Under the pieces are notes generated by a model. The model was not told the origin of the DNA. It searched no databases and saw only the letters and a list, made by a program, of their open reading frames with translations. The translations under genes and the position numbers were made by a program. Of a stretch of 64,000 nt of DNA, positions 56,891 through 64,000 are shown one piece after another. Source of the DNA: Cavenderia fasciculata (lineage: Eukaryota; Evosea; Eumycetozoa; Acytosteliales; Cavenderiaceae); the NCBI RefSeq assembly GCF_000203815.1, contig NW_004457703.1:248001-312000 (forward strand). The letters run 5' to 3'. The first letter of the stretch is position 1. The number at the start of each line of letters is the position of its first letter.

Positions 56891-58944
56891 ATATTCTTTT
56901 TTCTTTTTAAATTTGTCTTGTCTTTTTTTGTGGGGATAATTACAAATTCAAATTCAACTTCAACTCTAATTCCATTATCTTTGTTTAATTGATACCATCT
57001 AACCTTTTGATCAGGTGGGATTGGAGTCTTGGGGAACATTGCTTCTGTTTCTTCATTTTGAACTGGTCCATATAATTTTGGTGTAATCATAACTACCTTG
57101 TTTTCACTAGTGAACAAAATAATAATAAGGAATGGTTAGAGAATAAATATATTTATCTTTTCTTCTTTTATCTTTATACATACTAAGCAACAGCAATAAT
57201 ATTTAATGATTTGTTTGGATTCCAAGCAACACAAGATACGGTATCATCCAATTGCAAGGTAAAGAGACATCTGGTACTCTTGACTTCCCAGATTTTGACG
57301 GTATGATCTTCGGCACATGAAACCAAGAATTGACCGTTGGGAGAGACCGAGATGGAACGTACACGACCCTTGTGACCGTTGAATTGGTGTTCTTCGTGGG
57401 TTGGGAAGGGACGGAGATCTTGTGGCTTGGGGAGCTTTGGCAAGAGGTGACTGACATCGGTTGGCTTCTTTTTGATGTTGGTGACACGTGGACAGAGATA
57501 GAGATCGAGACAACGCTCAAACTTTTCTCTGATGGAACGATTGTACGATGGAATGTCAGACATGGTGTTGAACTTTTGTGGCACAAAGTTGTGTGGACGA
57601 CGTGCGGGACTCATCATATGCCATGCCTTGAGTTCACGACTAGTGAGTAGGTATTCTTCGGGTGGATTAAACGACTCGACGTTGCCGGGCAACTTGGTCT
57701 TGGGAGCAGGGATACGACTGATACGACGGTTGGTACGTTGGAGCAATTCGTCTTCCTCCACCTCTTGCTCGGTCTTGGGAGCCCATAAATCGTAGGCCTT
57801 GGTACGCTTAATCTCGTCGTCTTGGTCGGTCTTTTCTTCGTTGGACGTGTCGGGGATCTTGATCCAGCCCTTGCGGATGGCTATGGTGAGCTTACGGATC
57901 TTTCTCTCGTCGTTGATGTCGCCCAAGAACGAACGCTTGGGTGTTGGTGCAGCACTCAATGGATGAATGCTGTCGGGGTTGGGTCCGGGATCATACCAAT
58001 CTTTGTATGGGTCAAATCCTGCTGGGAATTGACGTCTCTGGATTGATTTGATAGTTGCCAATTCTTCATCTGTCAAAATTACTTGTTTACCATTAACCTT
58101 GTCATGAACAGTTCTCCTAATATAATAAATATAATATACATTAATTAATAAATAAATCAAGTTGTCTAAATTGTTTGTTTTGAACGTACCAAAAGTTTGG
58201 ATCGGATTGATCAATAAACTTATCGAGTGAATCCTTTTGTTCACCCTTCATAATCTTATTACCATCAACATCATAACCAATATGATCATAATCATCATAC
58301 CAATGTAATGGTACATTACCAATTCTATTTACTAATGACTAAAAAATCAAAACATTAAAAAAAAACAAAGATTAATACATATATTCAAATATTCTAATAT
58401 TCTATTTGTTTTGTTTTGTTTATGTACATACCTCATCTTCAGATGAATTATCTTCATCATAGAATTGATTTGGATCATTACTATACTTTGAAGGGATTTC
58501 ACCAGAGATACCATCATCGTCATCCAAATCTTCAATATTTTCTTCTTCACTTTCATCATCGTCGTCTTCACTACTGTCTTGTTCACCATATGTAGAGATT
58601 GAACCAGTTGTAAGATTATCTTCATCATCTTCATCATCTTGTTCGTCAATTGATCCATCATCTTCATCGTCACCTTCTTCAATTTCGTCGCTACTATCAT
58701 CTTCAAACAATTCCTCTTCAACAACCTTTTCAACTACTTCTTGTTCTCTTCTTTTACCAAGTATATTCTTTGTTGGTGCTGTAGTAGTAGTAGTTGGTTT
58801 CTTTACAACTACAGTTGGTTCTTCTTCCAATACAACATTCTTTGAGTTCTTTGCGAATTGTGGTTTCTTGGCTATTGGAGCAACAGTAGCAGCAACGGCA
58901 GCTGGTGTTGTCGTTGTTGACTTTGTTGGTTTTCTAGTACTCAT
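56204..58944 (-). CDS. bop1: BOP1/Erb1 ribosome biogenesis protein (797 aa, 5 exons)
   Basis: Minus-strand exons are 58944-58432, 58338-58190, 58116-57184, 57106-56944 and 56839-56204, all joining in frame. The N-terminus is Ala/Thr-rich and then strongly acidic. The BOP1 N-terminal domain follows, with NRIGNVPLHWYDDYDHIGYD, PAGFDPYKDWYDPGPN, NPPEEYLL and RCLDLYLCPR. The WD40 propeller comes next: FNGHKGRVRSISVSPNGQFL, DHTVKIWEV, ISWHYKGDYFSTI and a final HPTQAWIFSAGADSTIRLF. BOP1 (Erb1 in yeast) acts with Pes1 and WDR12 in maturation of the 60S subunit in the nucleolus. Length is normal for the family. Exon 4 uses a GTAATT donor; reading through it would add a basic tail and stop. Confidence 0.95.
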
Positions 58945-59195
58945 CCTCTATCTCTCTCTTCTCTTTTATAAATAAATGATTTGAGTGTGCGTGTGAGGTG
59001 GTGTACTATCTATCGTTATTATTACTATTATTCGTTCATTAAATTACATAACACCTTTCGTTCGTCGATTTGTGAAAAATAAAAATAAATTCAAAAAAAT
59101 TAGAAAAAAAAAACGACACAAACCAACAATGAAATTGTCAAAAGTAAAGTAGGTGACCTTTGTCTTGTCCTTTGAAATTAATATTACCTTCAATC

Positions 59196-59846
59196 ATGAG
59201 AACTGTCATTGAAAGATATTATGATCAATACTTTAGTATAGGTATGAGACACATAATATGTATATGTAGTTAGTTGTATTCATTCATTCATTTATTAACC
59301 AATAATCTATCTCTCTCTCTATTTGTAGATAATCAAGGAAAAGAAAATGAAGATCAATATATAAATCAACATTCAAATGGAGTGTTTGTTGTTGGTTTAG
59401 CACCTACACATCCAATTATCTCGGAACAAAAGAGTATACTAAAGATTGAATATTCACAGGCAGCACTCAACAATGTATTTAGTGGCTCTGGTAAAAAGGG
59501 AGCAGTCAAGATGAACAAAGAGACTGCAATGTGTACGATTCATTGTGTTGATGGAACATCCTATTCGATATACCCATGTGTCAAGGGTAAACTATTAGAG
59601 ATCAACAAGATATTGATCGACAACCCATCGATGCTTCTCTCTAAACACGCCACCTCTGCCTATATTTGTATGATCGATCCCTACGACAGAGAAACCTATA
59701 TGGACAAGTATCAAAGTAAGTTTCTTACTTTTGAACAATACCATCTAAAGAGAAATATACCAATTCAAAGAGGTCCAACTTTTAAAAAGGATTCTGATTT
59801 TGGTTCAGCTGATGATGGTGGTGGTGGAAATCAACAAAATCAATAG
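59196..59846 (+). CDS. Abitram (FAM206/Simiate) homologue (187 aa, 2 exons)
   Basis: Exon 1 is 59196-59241 (MRTVIERYYDQYFSI plus one base) and exon 2 is 59329-59846. The joined sequence ERYYDQYF...DNQGKENEDQYINQHSNG, VVGLAPTHPI, IEYSQ, GSGKKGA, TMCTIHCVDGTSYSI and CVKGKLLEIN follows human Abitram (FAM206A) motif by motif. The family has a barrel-sandwich fold related to glycine-cleavage H protein. The animal protein is nuclear and actin-linked; the role in amoebae is unknown. A Gly/Gln-rich tail is extra. The short spacing to the divergent BOP1 gene (about 250 bp between start codons) suggests a shared promoter. Confidence 0.85.
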
Positions 59847-62325
59847 AGAAGAGATACAAATAATAATAATTAAATAAATAAATTAGGAGGGGACTGGGAT
59901 AATAATAATAATGTTAAAATGTACATATAATATTTAAAACATAAACAAACAAACAAACAAACAAACACACACATAACATCTATCTAAATCGATCCATAAA
60001 TGGATAAACCTACTATTAAATTTAGAATGATATCATATTTAAATTTTATATATATATGTGTGTGAGTCTATGAATAGAATATGAATTCATTTTAATATTG
60101 GATTGATCATCAGTCCTACTACTTTTACTTTTACCTTTTTAAAGAAAATAAAGTTTCAATTTTGGGGTATTCCTCACCACACTCGAATAGTAAACCATAC
60201 AATCAACAAAATCAGTAGTACTAGAATAGATCTCTCTATTCTATTCATACAACATAGATAGATGTGATTGATATGTATAATTATGACTATTCACTTTGGG
60301 AACATCACCCAACCAACCACACAAACACACAACTATTTCTATACACAATGAATCGCACAAAAGAGTATTATGTGAATAGATGGATGGATGGATGGATGGA
60401 TGGATGGATGGATGGATGGATGGATGGATGGATGGATGGATGGATGGATGGATGGATGGATGGATTAGAAGGTTTGACTAGTTGATGGTTTAAGCAATAT
60501 GAAAGTCAAGGTTGGTTGGTCAGTTGGATGGATTGGTTGGATGGAAGGATGCACTACTAGTATACCGGTTGGTTGGTGCTTGAAGTTTACATCATCACTC
60601 ACTCACTCACGTTAACATGTTATTGAATGATGTATTAAATCAACAACTTCACTACTCAACAACATACATACATACATGTGGTCACTCTCTCTTTGCTCGT
60701 TTGAAACCCTCATCCAACCTACTCTCATCTTGACCAACAGATGTGAATACACAATATACACACACACCCACACACACTCACTCACACACACACACATGAG
60801 ACATAATTAGCGCCCATTGCCTGTATGTGGTAGGTGGATGGATGGATGGGTGGGTGGTATATCTTTTGGTATGTTCATAATCAATCAACCACACAAACAC
60901 AACTACTACTACTACAACAACAACACATATGTTTGAGTGTGCTGTTTTTCATAACAAGAACAACGAAAATACATTCAACACATATACACACACACTCTGG
61001 TCAATCAACTGTTGTGATGATCAATTATGAGGAGGATAGAGAGAAGAGATATTATTATCTAATCATTTTTACAGATGTATGTCAATTGAAACAACAATAA
61101 CAAGCAAGGTGGAGGTGGAGGAGTGAATGACTTTTTGACACAACAACTGTTGTGTTGTTCAACTTGATACCCCCTCTATCCTTGCTTTGCATCTACCATC
61201 CATCCATCATTCCTACCGAGTGATCAGCAATACCAATGTATTTATTTTTATAATTGTCGTACATACATACATTCATATATAAATATAGTGAAAGTGAAAG
61301 TGATAGTAGTAGGTAGTGCTGTTGTTGTTGTTGGGGGGGTATTGGTATGATTGATGATGATAAAGTTATAAATTCAAGGTAATAATATTAAACAATAAAT
61401 ATACATATATGTATACATTTATAAATATATACAACACAACATCCAAAATTCATTAGTTATTAACTTAATAATAATATTAATAGTAATATTGTTAATCCAG
61501 CCAGCCAACTCCACCCATCCAACAATAAATAATAATAATAATAACAAACGATCAACCAACCTTATCCAACCAACCTCCTACCAACCAACCCTTTGGAAAA
61601 TTACTAGTATAACATTGGATCAATCATATGATATAATTTTCAATAATCAGTCATTCTATTCTACTAGTAAACGTTTCCTTTTATAACTATATTTTTGTTT
61701 CATCATCATCAATCACTAACTTCAACAACTAATATTACACCAGCCAGTCAACCAACTTTTCACACACATTCGATTTTTAATTTCCCCACTGCTTTGCTTG
61801 CTTGACCATTCTCTCTTCTTCTTCTTATTCGTAGTACCCCCTAGCCATCTATATCTATATCTATATCTGTATTGTTTTTTTACGAGCGTGTTTTGTTGTT
61901 CAACAACAAAGCAATCACAAGTCAACAACAACAACAACAACCAACACCAGAGGGACAGTACTAGTAGTAGTAGTAGTAGTTATACCATCAATTAAGATAG
62001 TGTCCTTTTAAAATTCATTCCTTACCTTGAAAATCAACGACAACCAACCAACAAACACAAACTTGAAATTAATATAGCATTCCAAACATATATATTTATA
62101 TATATATATATACATATCTTTTTTCAAAAAGGATATTATCAATTTTTTTTTTTTGAATTTCAATCATCAATCAATCACATCAACATTAAATTGTTTCCAA
62201 CATCATTTAAATAATAAAAATAATAATAATAATTAAATTATTAAATCCAAAACACATTAACATTTATAAATTTATATTTTATATAAATAACAAATAACAT
62301 AATCACATATATTTATTTAACAAAA
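59847..62325. other. Gene-poor, microsatellite-rich region
   Basis: About 2.5 kb with no gene I can support. It holds several simple-sequence tracts: (TGGA)n at 60379-60465 and again near 60834-60860, (ACAC)n near 60750-60800, (TTG)n near 61320 and (CTATAT)n near 61850. The last 300 bases are an A/T-rich leader for the G-protein gene. Short frames here are repeats read as protein. Confidence 0.7.
60379..60465. repeat. (TGGA)n microsatellite
   Basis: About twenty-one uninterrupted GGAT units. Translated, it gives a spurious Trp-Met-Asp-Gly repeat. Confidence 0.97.
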
Positions 62326-64000
62326 ATGGGTTCTCATCATAGTACTGCCAACAGCAATAATAGTAATAACTGTAATAATAATAGTAATAATAATAATAAT
62401 ATTATTATTAATAGTAAAAGTAATATTAATAGTAATAATAGTCCAATCGGACAAAAAAATAGTCTTAGTAAATATGCAACTTTAATCAAACAAAATTCTT
62501 TGGATCGTTTGGAAAACCAAATACGTGGAAAAAACAAAGATACATCAGATGAAGAGAAAAAACCAAGACTTAAAATATTAACTTTAGGTTCAAATAATAG
62601 TGGAAAGGTAAATATAAATATATCAATATAAGTATTAAAAAATATTCATTTGTATATTAACTATTTTTCTTTTATTTATTAATTTATTTTTTTAATAGTC
62701 AACATTTATTAAACAAATTAATATACTTTATAATGGAGGATATACAAAGGATGAATTGTCACTTTACAAACCATACATGAGATTAAATCTAACACAAATT
62801 GCAAAAGATATGATCACATTTACACAAACCCGTGAAAAGGAAATCTATACCTCTACTATTGCCAGAAATGCCTGGAAGAAAATGAGTGGACTCTGTGCCG
62901 ACAATATTAAAATATCAAAGGAATTACTTAAAACTATTTGGGATCTTTGGAATGACAACCAATTTAAATTGGAATTTACAAATGCTACTGTTCAAAAACG
63001 TGAAGATATGGTTTAGTATGTAAACAAAACATAAACAAATAATAATCAAAAGAAATATTTGAATATTAATATTAATATTGTTTTTTTTTGTTTATAGTTT
63101 AATTGAAAATTCAAAAAGAATATTAATGGATGATTATATCCCTACGGTTGAAGATATATTACGTTGTAAAGCACAAACTAGTGGAACGTATGACACGACC
63201 ATTGAAGATAATAATTGTGTCTATACATTTGTTGATGTGGGTGGTCAGAAATGTGAAAGAAAGAAATGGATCCATCAATTTGAAGATGTTGGTGTCATAT
63301 TGTTTTTCGTATCAATGAATGATTATGATTATGAATATGATGATCTTTCAACATCAACATCACCATCTTCTCCATTACCAACTTCTTCCTCATCATCATG
63401 TTCTTCAACGACATCACCTAGAAATAGTGTAAATTATACGTACAGTGAGAGTAGTATGGATAGCGATATCGAAGAATTGGATATTCTTGGGGACTTGGAA
63501 ACAAAGAGTACTTCATCTTCAAGAAGTAGTAATAGTGATTTAAATTCTGAAGAAATATCAATCATTGATAATAATAATAATAATCATACAAATTTGGATG
63601 AATGTGGTCAACTAAAACATTCCAACTCTAACAACAACAAACAAAAAAGAGATAGTTGTCAACAACAAAGAGAACAAAGACATTCACGTCACTCATCACC
63701 AAGAAAACAAACATCATCATCATCTCCACGTCAATCAACCAATAGATTACAAGAGACATTTGATTTGTTTGAAGAGACTATTAATAATCGATGGTTTTAC
63801 AATACTCCAGTGGTACTACTACTAAACAAATGCGATTTGTTTGTTGACAAGTTAAAGACGGTACCATTGGCCAAATACTTTCCAGACTATACTGGAAAGA
63901 GCGGAGAGAGCGTCGATGCAACAGCCTTTATTTCACAACAGTTCCGTAAACGTGACCACTACTCCAACAACAAAAGACTATTTATTCACTCGTTCAACGC
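62326..64000 (+). CDS. G-protein alpha subunit with large insert (partial, runs off the window)
   Basis: Exons are 62326-62607, 62699-63015 and 63098 to beyond the window end, frames joining. MGSHHST offers an N-terminal Gly for lipidation. An Asn/Ser-rich N-terminal extension precedes ILTLGSNNSGKST, the P-loop (canonical GxGESGKS). A helical domain follows. Switch I reads DILRCKAQTSGTYDT, where Lys stands in the place of the usual second Arg. Switch II (FVDVGGQKCERKKWIHQFEDV) and NKCD are canonical. Between ILFFVSMNDYDYE and NRLQETFDLFEETINNRWF lies an insert of roughly 140 residues rich in Ser, Asn and basic residues. Gα proteins relay signals from 7TM receptors. The unusual P-loop and switch I suggest altered nucleotide turnover. 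The C-terminus is not seen. Confidence 0.85.

Noticed and set aside
60264-60485. 73-codon frame with a Trp-Met-Asp-Gly repeat
   Set aside because: It is the (TGGA)n microsatellite read as protein; there is no promoter or flanking conservation.
1-64000. tRNA and rRNA genes
   Set aside because: I looked for T-loop GTTCRANNC boxes with a paired acceptor stem and for rRNA cores and found none convincing; a covariance-model scan would be decisive.
1-64000. Retrovirus-like or DIRS-type elements
   Set aside because: No reverse-transcriptase motif (YxDD context), integrase signature or long terminal repeats were seen; the duplications present carry host genes.

Overview
The window is AT-rich eukaryotic DNA that reads as a dictyostelid social amoeba. 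The grounds are short AT-rich GT-AG introns, Asn, Gln and Ser homopolymers inside proteins, tiny genes with an intron just after the start codon, CBM49-type cellulose-binding secreted proteins, and expanded lineage-specific families beside ordinary housekeeping genes. The base composition looks less extreme than Dictyostelium discoideum, so another dictyostelid genus is likely. I cannot fix the species.

Region by region. 0.4-10 kb holds six microgenes of about 50-57 codons forming one family (N-terminal [ST]L[ST]KI[SG], C-terminal Fx[KR]PxW). They are laid out as a tandem pair (1743, 3895) and a duplicated divergent pair (5521/6792 and 8587/9752), with one secreted-protein gene (7243-7986, minus) and a DNA-transposon remnant between. 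10.0-30.4 kb is a cluster of long helical-repeat plus CHAT-domain (caspase-clan) proteins: two decayed 3' fragments, an intact gene (11138), a broken one (15208), and two intact minus-strand genes (22773, 26758). Between the two CHAT pairs lie a three-exon gene with a nucleotidyltransferase-like motif and two small membrane-protein genes. 30.7-37.7 kb holds a GPI-type surface protein, a sirtuin, a protein-kinase fossil and an AAAP-type amino acid transporter.

37.7-52.1 kb holds a long intergenic stretch with an unidentified less AT-rich coding-like island, the first two of three near-identical CBM49 genes (the first two inside a segmental duplication), and a large Cys-rich 7TM receptor-like gene split by an internal inversion of about 1.3 kb. 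It also holds a divergent pair made of a membrane-anchored I29 (cathepsin propeptide) protein and a CAP-papain fusion protease. 52.4-64 kb holds a second copy of the nucleotidyltransferase-like gene, the third CBM49 gene, the ribosome-biogenesis WD40 protein BOP1/Erb1, an Abitram (FAM206) homologue, a microsatellite-rich intergenic region, and a G-protein alpha subunit cut by the window end.

Two groupings may be functional. The CHAT cluster shows variable N-terminal halves over a nearly invariant protease end, with a nucleotidyltransferase-like gene in its centre. The divergent I29/papain pair looks like a protease whose inhibitory propeptide is supplied by a separate membrane protein. Promoters of the microgenes and the CBM49 genes share a TGACAACA/TTGTTGTCA element upstream of a TATAAATA box, suggesting co-regulation. 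Three perfect inverted repeats of 25-34 bp are candidates for hairpin RNAs or small mobile elements.
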